From Clostridiales bacterium (lineage in GTDB: Bacteria; Bacillota; Clostridia; Christensenellales; Aristaeellaceae), in the NCBI GenBank assembly GCA_004556155.1, contig SFIM01000003.1, positions 62,001 through 126,000 of the forward strand: a stretch of DNA of 64,000 nt. Reading direction: 5' to 3'. The notes beneath the pieces are model-generated. The model was not told the origin of the DNA and did no database searches. It worked only from the letters and a program-made list of their open reading frames with translations. Made by a program: the position numbers and the translations under genes. The first letter of the stretch is position 1. Each line of letters opens with the position of its first letter. Below are positions 8,530 to 19,411 of this stretch, piece by piece.

Positions 8530-10089
8530 ATGAAGAAACTGCTTGCCCTGCTGCTCGCCCTGTGCCTGCTGCTGCCCGCCGGCCTGGCCGCCGCGGAAAC
8601 CGTCTTCCCCCTCTCCGAGGAGAAGATCACCTTCCGCATCGCCACCTGGCAGCGCTCCGGCCAGGTAGATTACAACGACATGCTGATGTGGCAGAAGTAC
8701 GAAGAAATGACCAACGTGCATATCGACTGGATTCACCTGCCCGACAGTACCTTTGTGGAGCGCCGCAACGCCATGTTCACCCAGGATGACCTGCCCGACG
8801 CCATCTATCGCGCCAAGTTCAGCCTGAGCGATGTAAACAAGTACGCCGCCGAGGAAATGCTGCTGCCGCTGGATGATCTGGTGGACAACTATGCCCCCAA
8901 CCTGCAAAAGTTCTTTGCCGAGTATCCCCAGGTACGCAAGGCCCTGACCATGGAAGACGGCCACCTGTACTCCCTGGGCTACTTCAACATCTGCGACGGC
9001 CTGACCGTGTACACCCGCCAGTTCCTCAACATGGACTGGATGAACCGTCTTAACCTGCAGGTACCCACCACCATCGATGAGTTTACCGACGTGCTGCGCG
9101 CCTTCCGCGATAACGATGCCAATGGCGACGGCGATCCCACCAACGAAATCCCGTTGGCCGGCGGCAACATTGAAAACCTGCTGAGCACCTTCTACGGCTC
9201 CTTCGGCCTGCAGAACCGCGGCCCCAGCCAGGATTGGGTGGACGTGGACGAGACCACCGGCTCCCTGCGCTTCTGGCCCACCAGCGAAGGCTACAAGAAG
9301 CTGATGAAGACCGCCCGCCTGTGGTATGAAGAAAAGCTGCTGGACAACGAAATCTTCACCACCGACTCCGCCCGCACAGTTGCCAACGGCACCGCCAACC
9401 TGGAAGGCGTATGGTGCGCCGTCAACCTGACCAACGTAGGCGGCCAGGCTGAAAAATACGCGGGTCTGCCCGCGGCCCTGATCGGCCCCGACGGCGACCA
9501 GCTGTACACCACCTGCAAGCCCGTTATCTACTCCCCCGGCTCCTTCGTCATCTGCGACGGCGCGAAGAACACTGAAACGCTGATCAAGTGGGTGGATTAC
9601 TTCTACAGCCAGGAAGGCGCGGAGCTGCTGTTCCTGGTGGACGAAAAGCTATACAACACCGATGAAAACGGCGTTCGCAGCTATAACGACTATGTAACCA
9701 AGAACCCTGACGGCCTGACCCTGACCCAGGTGATCTCCCAGAACACCTGCTGGTCCGGCGGCAACTGCCCCGCGATCCTGCTCAACAACGTGTTCATCGG
9801 CGGCGAAACCATGCCCATCCCCATGGCGGCGGCCAAGGCCATGCTGCCCTACCTGCCCAAGGAAATCTGGGAGCCGCTGTTCTTCACCGTGGATCAGAAC
9901 GATGAAATGACCCCCATCCTGACCGACCTGAGCGCCTGCGTGAAGGAATACCGCGCGGCCTTCATCGGCGGCACCAAGGATATCGACGCCGAGTGGGATA
10001 ACTATGTGAACGAAATCAACAAGATGCGCGTAGACCGCTATCTGGAAATCGTGCAGGAATCCCTTGACTCCCACGACGCGGACAAGTAA
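8530..10089 (+). CDS. extracellular solute-binding protein of sugar importer 2
   Basis: 519-residue exported binding protein of the LplA-like type. The signal peptide runs to about residue 22 (LLPAGLAAAE, signal peptidase I-type). GGGAGGA precedes the ATG. It is divergent in sequence from the cassette 1 binding protein, so the two systems probably take different glycans. A terminator follows, then the gene for a membrane AraC-type regulator that likely controlled this cassette. Confidence 0.87.
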   Translation: MKKLLALLLALCLLLPAGLAAAETVFPLSEEKITFRIATWQRSGQVDYNDMLMWQKYEEMTNVHIDWIHLPDSTFVERRNAMFTQDDLPDAIYRAKFSLSDVNKYAAEEMLLPLDDLVDNYAPNLQKFFAEYPQVRKALTMEDGHLYSLGYFNICDGLTVYTRQFLNMDWMNRLNLQVPTTIDEFTDVLRAFRDNDANGDGDPTNEIPLAGGNIENLLSTFYGSFGLQNRGPSQDWVDVDETTGSLRFWPTSEGYKKLMKTARLWYEEKLLDNEIFTTDSARTVANGTANLEGVWCAVNLTNVGGQAEKYAGLPAALIGPDGDQLYTTCKPVIYSPGSFVICDGAKNTETLIKWVDYFYSQEGAELLFLVDEKLYNTDENGVRSYNDYVTKNPDGLTLTQVISQNTCWSGGNCPAILLNNVFIGGETMPIPMAAAKAMLPYLPKEIWEPLFFTVDQNDEMTPILTDLSACVKEYRAAFIGGTKDIDAEWDNYVNEINKMRVDRYLEIVQESLDSHDADK

Positions 10090-10105
10090 AATAAAACCAT
10101 GCAAA

Positions 10106-10138
10106 GGGGCGTATGCCGTGCGCATACGCCCCCATTTT
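10106..10138 (+). terminator. rho-independent terminator of cassette 2
   Basis: Eleven-base-pair stem GGGGCGTATGC/GCATACGCCCC with a five-base loop, followed by CATTTTG; a short T tract. Confidence 0.75.
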
Positions 10139-10180
10139 GCTATTATTCACGATCATAATTCACAGGAAGGAGTTGGCTGC

Positions 10181-12372
10181 ATGCTGGGCGGAAAGGTACT
10201 GCATGATCAGCGCAAAATGTTCATCTCCTATCTATCGGCGGCGCTGCTGATTGTGCTGCTGATCACCGCTGTGATGTACGCCAACACTACCACCCTGGTG
10301 CGCAGGCAGCACCGCGAATCCGCTCAGGAGACCGCCCGCGCGCAGCAACGGCTGCTGGATCGGGTATTTCTGGAATTGATCATGATCGCCCAGCAGGTGG
10401 AGGGCGACGCGGAGCTGAGCGACTATTATGTCAGCAGCGCAGGCTACGGCGCATATCAGGGCATGACCTCGCTGCGGCGCTATCTGGTAACCAACGATTA
10501 CCTGCTGGACGTGGGTCTGCTGTTTTCCGACGGCCATCTGCTGACCGCGCAGGGCAGCTATTCGCTGGCCGGCTATGCCGATCGCTTTAACCTGCCGCAG
10601 ATCCATCAGTATACGATACCTGGGTTTCTGAGCGCGGGCAAACGCGCTATCGCCTGTATGCCGCCCCGCAGGGCCGAGCGCTGATCGTAGCCTTCACCCA
10701 GCCGCTGATCGGCAATCCCAAAACCCGGCAAATCGTCTTTACCCTGTCAAAAAAACAAATCGACTCTCTGTTTGCCGCCGCCATGCAGGATGCGGGTTCC
10801 GACCTGGCGCTGTATGACAGGGAGGGCACGCTGCTATATCATTACCGCGACGGCGAACCGCCGCTGGCGGATGATCCCAGCCTGACGGTATCCACCGAAA
10901 CCTCGACCGTTTTGTCCCTGCGCTATGCCTACTGGTATGACGCGCAGCGCATCAACGACAGCTTTTCCACCCTCAACCGCCGTTTTCTGGCGCTGCTTAC
11001 GCTGGCCGTGCTAGCCGCCATCGCGCTGTCGGTGGTAATGAGCGTAATCAACTTCCGCCCGGTGCGCCGTCTGCTGTCGCTGGTGCCGGGCGAATCCCTT
11101 GAGCAGGTTGCGCGGCTGGACGAATTGCAGGATTACCTGGCAGGCGTAATGGCGCGCAACCTGCGCCAGGCGCAGCAGCTGCAAAGCTATACCGCCCTGA
11201 CGCGCAACTATGCGCTGGAGCAGGTGCTGCTGGGGCGCGGCGGCGAGGAACAGCTGCGCGGCCTGCTGCAAAGCGGCAACATCGCGTTTTCGTTTGGCTA
11301 TTACACGGTATTTCGTTTCCTGCCTGCCTCCTTCCGCGCCGAGGACAGCGCGCAGTCCTATCAGCCATCCTCCCGCGCTGAGGCGCTCACGCGCATTTGC
11401 CAGGCGGCGCAGCCCTTCGGTCAGCCCGCCGGGCTGGAATGGCACGATGCGTCGCTGGTGCTGCTGCTGTGCCATCCGGGGCCGTCCCTCGATTCGCAGG
11501 CGGTGTTTGAGTCCGTCTGCGCGGCCGTGCAGCCCATCGCAGCCGTCAGTGGCGGCTGCGGCCACACGGTCAGCAGCCTGGAAGCCACGCAGTATTCGCT
11601 CAACGAGGCCATCTCGGCCAGCGAGCTGGCGCACTTCAGCCTGCGTCCCTTTATGGACGCATCGCGCTACGAAACGGCAGTGTTCAGCGATCAGACGCTG
11701 CATCTGCCCGTGGAGCAGGCGCTGGTGGACGCGGTGCGCGCCAACAACCGCGCGCTGATTGCGCAGCTGATTGGCCGCTGCCAGCAGGAATGGCTGGAGC
11801 GCCGGGCGGATATCGTCTGCCTGCGCGTGCAAAGCATGGGGCTGGTCAACCGCCTGACGGCGCTGCTGGAAAATCAGCACGCCGAGGGCTTTGCCGAGCT
11901 GGTGCAGGAGATGCTGGGCAGCACCACCATGACCGCGCATTTTCAGGCGCTGGAATCCATCTGCAGCGCAGCCGCCGACGTGCTGGGAGCCAGCGCCGCG
12001 GCGGAAAATGATCCACAGCTGGCGCGCATCCTGCGCTGCATGGAGGAAAACCATGCCAACCCTGCCCTGAACGTGCAGTGGGTGGCCGACCGCCTGTCGA
12101 TGTCCGCCTCCTACCTGACCCGCTATCTGCGCGAGCACATGAACACCACGCCCTCCAAATACATCGAAAAGGTGCGCATGCAGCACGCGCAGCAGCTTCT
12201 GCGCGATACCCGGCTGCAAATCAAGGAGATCGTGCCCCTGATCGGCTACAACGACGTAAGCAGCTTTGTGCGCAAATTCAAGGGCGAAACGGGCTACACC
12301 CCGCTGCAATACCGCAATCTCTCCCAGCCGGGCGGGCAAAGCGCCGACACGGAATCACAAGCAGAAATATAA
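10181..12372 (+). pseudogene. membrane-anchored AraC-family regulator, frameshifted
   Basis: Two abutting frames together encode a roughly 730-residue YesN/AraC-type regulator of the kind placed beside LplABC importers. The first part (from ATG 10181, AGGAAGGAG upstream) has a membrane segment near residue 20 and an extracytoplasmic sensor. The second part (open from 10591) continues the sensor, a second membrane segment (LALLTLAVLAAIALSVVMS), a long cytoplasmic linker and a C-terminal double helix-turn-helix (about the last 100 residues, with IKEIVPLIGYNDVSSFVRKF). The break lies near 10610-10613, where a duplicated TA (CAGTATACGATACC instead of CAGTACGATACC) shifts the frame by two bases. 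Restoring it gives QYDTWVSERG. Either a real loss-of-function or an assembly error. Confidence 0.8.
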
Positions 12373-12377
12373 AGCGA

Positions 12378-12415
12378 ACCGCCTTCTGGATCATACTTCC
12401 AGAAGGCGGTTTTTA
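12378..12415 (+). terminator. rho-independent terminator after AraC regulator
   Basis: Thirteen-base-pair perfect stem (ACCGCCTTCTGGA with its complement), loop TCATACT, then TTTT. Confidence 0.85.
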
Positions 12416-12463
12416 ACACGTGAAAAGGCGGCCGCAAAGCTTGCAGCCGCCCCCATGCTATGC

Positions 12464-13186
12464 TTATTCCACAATATTGCTGGTGATGTAATCCACGCCG
12501 TATTCCACCATGCGCTGCGCATCTTCCAGCGTATCCACCGTCCACACGTTCACCTCGATGCCGGCGGCATGCAGCTCTTCCACGCGCTCCTTGGTCAGGG
12601 CGGTGTACTTGATATCCAGATCCAGGCGATGGAGCTTAAGCGTATCCACCAGCCAGTCAGGATAATCGGAGATCAGGAACTGCGCCTTCTGCTCGGGCAG
12701 GCGCTCGCGGATGCAGATCATGTTCTGCAGGTCGAAGGAAATGAAGATAGTATGATCCAGCCAGCCCTCCTGATCGATGATATCGATGATGGCGTACACG
12801 TCCTCGGGCTTAAAGTGATTCTTCAGCTCCAGCACGCTGGCTTTTTCGTACTTTTTGCAGATCTGGATATATTCCCGCAGGGAGGGCATAATCAGATCCT
12901 TGCGGCCCTTCTTGCCATCCTTATCCACCAGACGGATGGCGCGCAGGGTTTCATAGCAGGTTTTTTCAATGATCATTTCATCCTGGGCGACGCGCTTGGT
13001 ATTGTCGTCATGGAACAGGATAAACTGGCCGTCCGCGGTGCGATGCACGTCGGTTTCAATGCCGAAATAAGAACGATTGCCCGCGGCAACGAAGGCGGAA
13101 TTGGTGTTTTCAAGCTCCAGACCGCTGGTGCCGCGATGCGCTACCATGCGGGGCTTGGGATCAGCCAGATGCAGTGTATCTTTCAT
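12464..13186 (-). CDS. glycerophosphodiester phosphodiesterase (UgpQ-like)
   Basis: 240-residue cytoplasmic GDPD with a TIM-barrel fold, hydrolysing deacylated phospholipids (glycerophosphocholine and similar) to sn-glycerol-3-phosphate and an alcohol. Visible catalytic and metal motifs are AHRGTSG near residue 16, IETDVH near 43 and FHDDNT near 57. Length matches the compact soluble UgpQ class. AAAGGAGC precedes the ATG. It is the third gene of a minus-strand group with a Gfo/Idh oxidoreductase and a BadF-type kinase, spaced 86 and 88 bases, so it may process a phosphodiester-linked sugar or teichoic acid fragment; that is inference. Confidence 0.88.
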   Translation of the reverse strand: MKDTLHLADPKPRMVAHRGTSGLELENTNSAFVAAGNRSYFGIETDVHRTADGQFILFHDDNTKRVAQDEMIIEKTCYETLRAIRLVDKDGKKGRKDLIMPSLREYIQICKKYEKASVLELKNHFKPEDVYAIIDIIDQEGWLDHTIFISFDLQNMICIRERLPEQKAQFLISDYPDWLVDTLKLHRLDLDIKYTALTKERVEELHAAGIEVNVWTVDTLEDAQRMVEYGVDYITSNIVE

Positions 13187-13272
13187 GGGAAGGGCTCCTT
13201 TCAGTATCGCTTGATTCGCTGTGATTATAGCATAAATTTGCCAATTTGTACCGGATTTCGCAACATTTCTTT

Positions 13273-14529
13273 TTACAGCGTTTCCACCGCGCCGCCGCGC
13301 AGGCGGGAGCGCTCGGCCGCATAGGCTACCAGATGGCTTTCCACCGAATCGGAAATATCCGTAATGCCCTTGGCAACCGGCGCATCCTGCGCAATCAGAT
13401 GGAGGAAAGCATCCAGCAAATGCGCATCCCCGCCGCCATGGCCGCTGAACTCCTCGTTCAGCTTGCCCAGATCAATCACCTCGTCCAGCTGCTCAAAGCG
13501 CATGACGCGCAACAGGTTGCCGTTCAGATCGCCAAAGATCTCGCCCCGCGTGCCCATCACGCGGATCTCGCGCCCGCCGTGGGCGGTAAAAGCGGACATG
13601 GTAAAATTGACCGTCAGGCCGCCCTCCCATTCCAGATTGACCACCTGATGATCCACCACATCGTTATCACAATGATACACGCAGCGCCCATAGGGGCCCT
13701 CGCGCAGGGCGGCCATCACGCTGTTTTCATCGGGGCACGACGCCACCACGTTCAGCGGCCAGCCTAACTGCCCCGCACGAAGCTTACCCATATAATAACG
13801 CTCGGCGTTATAGGGGCAGGTATCCCCAGCCGGGCAGCCATCCGTGCAGCGCAGGGGCGCGCCAGCGGGAGCATGCTCCGCGTTAAAGTGCGACAGCGCG
13901 CCAAAGGAGGATACCCGCAGGCAATGCTTGCCTGTCAGCCACAGCAGGATATCCATATCATGGCAGCATTTTTGCAGGATCATGGGCGAGCTTTTTCCGG
14001 CGTTGCCCCAATTGCCGCGCACAAAGGAATGTGCCTGGTGCCAGTAGCCTACGCGCTCAATGGCCTGGATGGATTGGATTTCGCCCACCGCGCCGGCATC
14101 CAGCAGCTCCTTGAGCTTTTGATAAAACAGCGCATAGCGCAGCACATGGCATACGATCACATGACGATTTGCCTGCCGCGCCAGCCGCTCGAGCTCGCGG
14201 CATTCCGCCTCGGTTTCGGCGATGGGCTTTTCCAGCAGCAGATGATAGCCCTTGCCCAGCGCGGCGGCCGCCTGGCCAAAGTGCAGCCGGTCGGGCGTGC
14301 AGATGAACATGGCGTCCGCCAGCCGTGGCTGACGCAGCATGCTCTCGGCGCTGTCATAGCACTGCGCCTGCGTCAGGCCATAGCGCTCGCGCATCAGTGC
14401 CAGCTGCCCCGGGCGAATATCGGCCGCCGCCACAATGCGCATGCGGCCGGGAAAAAGGGCTTGACCTGGGGCATACGCCTGCATGCCGCGCGAGCCGCAG
14501 CCCGCGATGGCAATGGTGATGGGCTTCAT
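13273..14529 (-). CDS. Gfo/Idh/MocA family oxidoreductase
   Basis: 418-residue NAD(P)-dependent sugar oxidoreductase. The N-terminal Rossmann fold begins IAIAGCGSRGMQAYAPG, and the family's cofactor/active-site EKP is present in LLLEKPIAE near residue 97. A Cys-bearing insertion (CTDGCPAGDTCPYNAERYY) around residues 240-260 is typical of a subgroup of these enzymes. The ATG at 14529 has AAGGAG upstream; an ATG 33 bases earlier lacks one. It acts on a sugar or inositol derivative that cannot be specified. It sits between a sugar kinase-like gene and a GDPD. Confidence 0.85.
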   Translation of the reverse strand: MKPITIAIAGCGSRGMQAYAPGQALFPGRMRIVAAADIRPGQLALMRERYGLTQAQCYDSAESMLRQPRLADAMFICTPDRLHFGQAAAALGKGYHLLLEKPIAETEAECRELERLARQANRHVIVCHVLRYALFYQKLKELLDAGAVGEIQSIQAIERVGYWHQAHSFVRGNWGNAGKSSPMILQKCCHDMDILLWLTGKHCLRVSSFGALSHFNAEHAPAGAPLRCTDGCPAGDTCPYNAERYYMGKLRAGQLGWPLNVVASCPDENSVMAALREGPYGRCVYHCDNDVVDHQVVNLEWEGGLTVNFTMSAFTAHGGREIRVMGTRGEIFGDLNGNLLRVMRFEQLDEVIDLGKLNEEFSGHGGGDAHLLDAFLHLIAQDAPVAKGITDISDSVESHLVAYAAERSRLRGGAVETL

Positions 14530-14617
14530 ATAAGAACACTCCTTCTGCGCAGAATGACGCATTCATTATAGCCCCTGCGCAGCGGGCGGTCAACCCTTTT
14601 TGCCCGGCCGAATGGCG

Positions 14618-15580
14618 TTATGCGTAGGAGGTGCCGCGGCGCGTGCTCAGCGCCTCATAGGTGCGCAGGAACTGCTCGCGGAAGGCGGGGCCTGTCTGCT
14701 GGCCGTCGCGCCACATGGCCTCCAGCGCCGAGCCGTACACTGCCGGCGCATCCAGCAGACGGAATTCGCACCCTGCGGGCGCCTGGCATCGCAGCGCGTT
14801 TACATAGCTGGGATAATGCAGGAAGATGCCGCCGCCCAGCGCCACAACGCAGGGCTTATCCAGATAGGCGCAGGCATGCTTCAGCGCATCGGCAAAGTAA
14901 TCAACGCCCTCCTGGAAGATGGCCTTGGCCTGCGGGTCTCCCTGCACGCAGGCTTCAAACACCGCATAGGCAAACGATGATACATAGGCGCGGCCGCCCG
15001 CATAGATGGCCGGCAGATGGTCGATCAGCGTTTCGCCCATATCGCGCTCTACAATTTCTGTCAGCAGCGTTTTGGGGCCGCGTCCCTCGCGCTCCCGCTG
15101 GGAGGCGATAAGCGCGGCGCGCCCCAGCGCATAGCCGCTGCCGCCGGTATCGAGCATGTAGCCGCTGCTGCCCAGATAAAGCATGGGCGCGTCGCCCTTG
15201 CGCGCGGCCACATAGGAGCCGGTGCCGGAGATCATGCAGATGCCGTCCTCGCGACCCAGCACGGCGGCCATAACATTGTATACCACGCCGTTAAACTGGC
15301 AGGGGGCGCCGCCCGCTGCGCGCGATACCGCGCGGGCAATCTCGGGATAGTAGTGCGCGGCGGATACCGCGCCGTATACCCCGCTGATTTTAGCATCCTC
15401 GGACAGCCGCTCCTGCAGCATCTCGACAGCCCCGCTGATGCGCGCGGCCGCTTCCATCGGCCCCAGGTCAAAGGCGTTCGCGCCGCGCCTGAGATCGCGC
15501 GCAAGGACGTGTCCTTCCTGATCGAAGAGCACGCTGTCTGTCTTAGTGCCGCCGGCGTCGATGGCGATATAGTACTTCAT
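14618..15580 (-). CDS. BadF/BadG/BcrA/BcrD ATPase family, N-acetylglucosamine kinase-like
   Basis: 320-residue ASKHA-fold kinase. The phosphate-1 motif IDAGGTKTDSVLFD opens the protein, MISGTGSYV near residue 120 is the phosphate-2 motif, and VALGGGIF near 255 is the adenosine motif. The family includes eukaryotic-type N-acetylglucosamine kinase and is commonly encoded in amino-sugar catabolic operons in Clostridia. AAAGGAG precedes the ATG. First gene of the three-gene minus-strand operon, whose products could phosphorylate and oxidise a (possibly amino) sugar. Confidence 0.83.
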   Translation of the reverse strand: MKYYIAIDAGGTKTDSVLFDQEGHVLARDLRRGANAFDLGPMEAAARISGAVEMLQERLSEDAKISGVYGAVSAAHYYPEIARAVSRAAGGAPCQFNGVVYNVMAAVLGREDGICMISGTGSYVAARKGDAPMLYLGSSGYMLDTGGSGYALGRAALIASQREREGRGPKTLLTEIVERDMGETLIDHLPAIYAGGRAYVSSFAYAVFEACVQGDPQAKAIFQEGVDYFADALKHACAYLDKPCVVALGGGIFLHYPSYVNALRCQAPAGCEFRLLDAPAVYGSALEAMWRDGQQTGPAFREQFLRTYEALSTRRGTSYA

Positions 15581-15761
15581 GTTAGGCTCCTTTCTTGTCG
15601 GTCGTCAGAGTGGGAGTCAGCAAAGCGCTTCGTGCGGATATGGATTATTTGTTTTTGTAGGAATATTATATGCCATATTTTGCATGAATGCAATCGTTTT
15701 TGAAAAAATATTGAATTATCGAATGATCCTTGACTGTATCTCTCCCGCTAAAACAGTGCAA

Positions 15762-15796
15762 AAAATCCGGGTCGGCTTTTGCCAAACCCGGATTTT
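15762..15796 (-). terminator. terminator downstream of typA
   Basis: Eleven-base-pair stem AAAATCCGGGT/ACCCGGATTTT with an inner GGC/GCC pairing. A/T tracts on both flanks make it usable in either direction; it ends the prfC-typA transcript. Confidence 0.75.
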
Positions 15797-15819
15797 TATC
15801 TATGCTTGCGGTTGATATT

Positions 15820-17646
15820 TTATTTGATGCCGCGCGCGGCGTTCTTGGCACGCTGCTCATGGCTGAGCTGGCGCTTGCGCATGCGCAGGCTCTTGGGGGT
15901 GATTTCCAGCAGCTCGTCGTCGTCGATGAACTCCAGGCATTCCTCCAGCGTCAGCGGATGCACGGATACCAGGCGCAGGCTGTCCTCCGCGGAGGCAGCG
16001 TTGCGGGTGTTGGTCACATGCTTTTTGCGGCATACGTTGCACACGATGTCGCCCGGGCGGCTGTTCGCGCCGCAGATCATGCCAGCGTACACAGGCACCT
16101 GGCTGCCCACAAACAGCGTGCCGCGCTCCTGGGTGTAGAACAGGCCGTACTGCGTGGTCTCGCCCGTTTCGTACACAATCAGCGCGCCCACGCTGCGGTG
16201 CGGGATGTCGCCGCGGAAGGGCTCGTACTTTTCAAACACGGCGCTCATGATGCCCTCGCCGCGCGTATCGGTCATGAACTCGCTGCGATAGCCGAACAGG
16301 CCGCGGGACGGCACCAGGAACTCCAGGCGCACGCGGTCGCTGCCCTCCATCTTTTCCAGCACACCGCGGCGGCGGCCGATTTTTTCAATGACCGCGCCCG
16401 CGTAAGCCTGGGGCACGTCGGCCACCATGCGCTCAATGGGCTCGCATTTTACGCCGTCGATTTCCTTATAGATAACCTCGGGCTTGGACACCTGGAACTC
16501 ATAGCCCTGGCGGCGCATCGTCTCAATCAGGATGGACAGATGCAATTCGCCGCGGCCGCACACATCAAAGCAGTCGGGCGTATCGCCGTCGGTCACGCGT
16601 AGGCTCATATCGGTCTGCAGCTCGCGATACAGGCGGGCACGCAGGTGACGGCTGGTCACATACTGACCCTCCTTGCCGGCGAAGGGGCTGTCGTTTACCG
16701 AGAAGGTCATGGTCACGGTGGGCTCGCTGATATGCACAAAGGGCAGCGGCTCGACCGCCTCGGGCGCACACACAGTGTCGCCGATGGCGATGTCCTCCAG
16801 ACCCGTCAGCGCCACAATGTCGCCCATGCCCACGCTCTCAGCGGGCAGACGCTTGAGGCCGTCGTACTGGAACAGGCCGGTCAGACGCCACGGCGGCGTG
16901 GTCTTATCCTGCTCCAGATAGTTGCAGCGCACCACCATCTGGCCCGCGCGCAGCGTACCGCGGCTGATGCGGCCCACGCCGATACGGCCCACATAGTCAT
17001 TGTAATCAATGGTGGAAATCAGCACCTGCGCAGGGCCTTCCATATCGCCCTCAGGCGCAGGGATGTACTTCATGATGTTGTCAAACAGCGGGCGCAGATC
17101 GGTGCCGGGCACATCGGGATCCAGCGTGCAGGTACCCTTGCGGGCGGAGCAGTACAGGATGGGGCGCTCCAGCGTTTCAGGATCGGCGTTGAGCTCGATC
17201 AGCAGATCCAGGATTTCATCCACCACCTCGGCGCAGCGCGCGTCGGGACGGTCCACCTTGTTGATGCAGATCAGCACCGGCAGGCTCAGCTCCAGCGCCT
17301 TGCTGAGCACAAAGCGGGTCTGCGGCATGGGGCCTTCAAAGCTGTCCACCAGCAGCAGCACGCCGTCCACCATTTTGAGCACGCGCTCCACCTCGCCGCC
17401 AAAGTCGGCGTGGCCGGGGGTATCGACGATGTTGATTTTCGCGTCGTGATAGTGCACGGCGGTGTTCTTGGACAGGATGGTAATGCCGCGCTCGCGCTCC
17501 AGATCGTTGGAGTCCATCACGCGGTCTGCAACCTCCTGGTTCTGGCGGAAAACGCCGCCCTGCTTGAGCATTTCGTTTACCAGGGTGGTCTTGCCGTGGT
17601 CAACGTGGGCAATGATGGCGATGTTGCGGATATCGGAACGAATCAT
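15820..17646 (-). CDS. typA: translational GTPase TypA/BipA
   Basis: 608-residue ribosome-binding GTPase, which helps large-subunit assembly and stress adaptation. GTPase motifs are G1 HVDHGKTT near residue 14, G3 [10 protein letters not shown] and G4 NKVDRPDAR. The EF-G-like domains III and V and the TypA-specific C-terminal domain follow, ending [18 protein letters not shown]. Length matches the family (about 610). ATG 17646 is preceded by GAGGAAGG; a TTG 24 bases upstream is not needed. It lies 33 bases after prfC, so the two are likely co-transcribed. Confidence 0.96.
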   Translation of the reverse strand: MIRSDIRNIAIIAHVDHGKTTLVNEMLKQGGVFRQNQEVADRVMDSNDLERERGITILSKNTAVHYHDAKINIVDTPGHADFGGEVERVLKMVDGVLLLVDSFEGPMPQTRFVLSKALELSLPVLICINKVDRPDARCAEVVDEILDLLIELNADPETLERPILYCSARKGTCTLDPDVPGTDLRPLFDNIMKYIPAPEGDMEGPAQVLISTIDYNDYVGRIGVGRISRGTLRAGQMVVRCNYLEQDKTTPPWRLTGLFQYDGLKRLPAESVGMGDIVALTGLEDIAIGDTVCAPEAVEPLPFVHISEPTVTMTFSVNDSPFAGKEGQYVTSRHLRARLYRELQTDMSLRVTDGDTPDCFDVCGRGELHLSILIETMRRQGYEFQVSKPEVIYKEIDGVKCEPIERMVADVPQAYAGAVIEKIGRRRGVLEKMEGSDRVRLEFLVPSRGLFGYRSEFMTDTRGEGIMSAVFEKYEPFRGDIPHRSVGALIVYETGETTQYGLFYTQERGTLFVGSQVPVYAGMICGANSRPGDIVCNVCRKKHVTNTRNAASAEDSLRLVSVHPLTLEECLEFIDDDELLEITPKSLRMRKRQLSHEQRAKNAARGIK

Positions 17647-17679
17647 GCGAATCAGCCTTCCTCGTATCAAAAATTACTG

Positions 17680-19269
17680 TTAAAACTGCGCTCTGGGGGC
17701 CAGCTCGCTCAGCTCCAGCCCCTTGTTGTTTTCCTGTGCCAGGCGGATGCTCCACTCGTTTTCAAACAGCAGCACATCGCGCTCCTCGGCGTCCTGTGCG
17801 CGGCCGGAGGTGGAGGTGAGCTTGAGCTCGGCCACGGGAATGGCCGTATCCGTCACCCACCGCACATAGCGGAAGGGCAGCTGCTCCACCACCAGATCCA
17901 CGCCGTACTCGCTCTTGAGACGGTAAGTGAGCACGTCAAACTGCAGCACGCCCACCACGCCGACCAGAAAATCCTCACGCCCGGTTTCGGTGCGCACGAA
18001 GGTTTGGATCGCGCCTTCCTCGCTGAGCTGCATAATGCCCTTGACAAACTGCTTGCGCTTCATGCTGTCCAGCGGGCGCACGCGGGCAAAATGCTCCGGC
18101 GCGAACACGGGGATCTTTTCAAACCGGATCTTGCGGCCCACGCACAGCGTATCGCCCAAATGGTAGATGCCTGGATCGAACAGGCCGATGATATCGCCCG
18201 GATAGGCGGTCTCGATGCCCTCGCGCTCGTCGGCCATGAACTGCTGGGGCTGTTTGACCTGAATCTCCTTGCCAGAGCCCGAGTGCCACACGGTCATGCC
18301 CTTGCGGAACTCGCCCGACACGATGCGCAAAAAGGCCAGGCGATCGCGGTGCGCGGGGTTCATGTTGGCCTGAATCTTAAAGATAAAGCCCGAGAAGCGC
18401 TCGTCATCCGGCTCCACCATGCCCTGATCGCTCTCGCGCGGCAGGGGCGGGGGCGTATAGCGCAGAAAGCGCTCCAGGAACGGCTCCACGCCAAAGTTCG
18501 TCACCGCGCTGCCAAAGAACATGGGGGTCAATTGACCCGCGCGCACAGCGTCCAGATCAAAGGCGTCGCCCGCCTCATCCAGCAGCTCGATCTCATCGTG
18601 CAGGCGGCTGAGATAATGCTTGTCCAGCATGCCGGGCAGCGCGGGATCATCCAGCGCAATCTCGGTCTTGCCCGCCTTGACCTTGCCGTGGTCGCCGCCA
18701 AAGTACAATTCAATCTGATTGGTATCCCGGTGATACACGCCCTGGAAATCGCCGTCCGTGCCGATGGGCCAGTTGACGGGGCAGGCATGGATGCCCAGCA
18801 CGTTTTCCAGTTCGTCCATCAGCTGGAAGGGATCCTTGGCCGCGCGGTCCATCTTGTTTACAAAGGTGAAGATGGGGATGCCGCGCATCCGGCAGACCTT
18901 GAACAGCTTGATCGTCTGCTCCTCCACGCCCTTAGCGGCGTCAATGAGCATCACGGCGCTGTCGGCCGCCACCAGCACACGGTAGGTATCCTCGCTGAAA
19001 TCCTGATGGCCCGGGGTATCCAGAATGTTGATGTTAAAGCCATTGAAGGAGAACTGCATGGCGCTGCTGGTAACCGAAATGCCGCGCTGCTTTTCAATCT
19101 CCATCCAGTCGCTGGTTGCATGGCGCTCAGCCTTGCGCGCCTTGACCGAGCCCGCCTGACGGATTGCGCCGCCGTACAGCAGCAGCTTTTCAGTCAGCGT
19201 GGTTTTACCGGCGTCCGGGTGGCTGATAATGGCGAACGTTCGTCTGCGGGCGACTTCGTCCTGAAGCAT
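17680..19269 (-). CDS. prfC: peptide chain release factor 3
   Basis: 529-residue class II release factor GTPase that recycles RF1/RF2 from the ribosome. G1 SHPDAGKTT is near residue 16, G3 DTPGHQDF near 85 and G4 NKMD near 140. The [11 protein letters not shown] opening and the RF3 C-terminal domain are standard, and the length equals the E. coli protein. Start at ATG 19269, with a purine-rich GGAAGGGGAAAGG stretch upstream; the GTG 30 bases earlier is unnecessary. Upstream neighbour in a two-gene unit with typA. Confidence 0.95.
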   Translation of the reverse strand: MLQDEVARRRTFAIISHPDAGKTTLTEKLLLYGGAIRQAGSVKARKAERHATSDWMEIEKQRGISVTSSAMQFSFNGFNINILDTPGHQDFSEDTYRVLVAADSAVMLIDAAKGVEEQTIKLFKVCRMRGIPIFTFVNKMDRAAKDPFQLMDELENVLGIHACPVNWPIGTDGDFQGVYHRDTNQIELYFGGDHGKVKAGKTEIALDDPALPGMLDKHYLSRLHDEIELLDEAGDAFDLDAVRAGQLTPMFFGSAVTNFGVEPFLERFLRYTPPPLPRESDQGMVEPDDERFSGFIFKIQANMNPAHRDRLAFLRIVSGEFRKGMTVWHSGSGKEIQVKQPQQFMADEREGIETAYPGDIIGLFDPGIYHLGDTLCVGRKIRFEKIPVFAPEHFARVRPLDSMKRKQFVKGIMQLSEEGAIQTFVRTETGREDFLVGVVGVLQFDVLTYRLKSEYGVDLVVEQLPFRYVRWVTDTAIPVAELKLTSTSGRAQDAEERDVLLFENEWSIRLAQENNKGLELSELAPRAQF

Positions 19270-19411
19270 AACCTTTCCCCTTCCTGTGGCCTTTGCCACG
19301 ATCGTATATTATAAGCCCACAAAGGCGTGGATGTCAATATTATGGTCAGAAAAACCGCCCAAATTGCGCAAAAAATGCAGCGGGCAAAAGGACGTTGCCG
19401 TGCAAATTTTC

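Noticed and set aside
16645..19314. 889-codon plus-strand open frame opposite typA and prfC
   Set aside because: Antisense to two clear GTPase genes; composition is low-complexity and it crosses their intergenic gap without a start signal.
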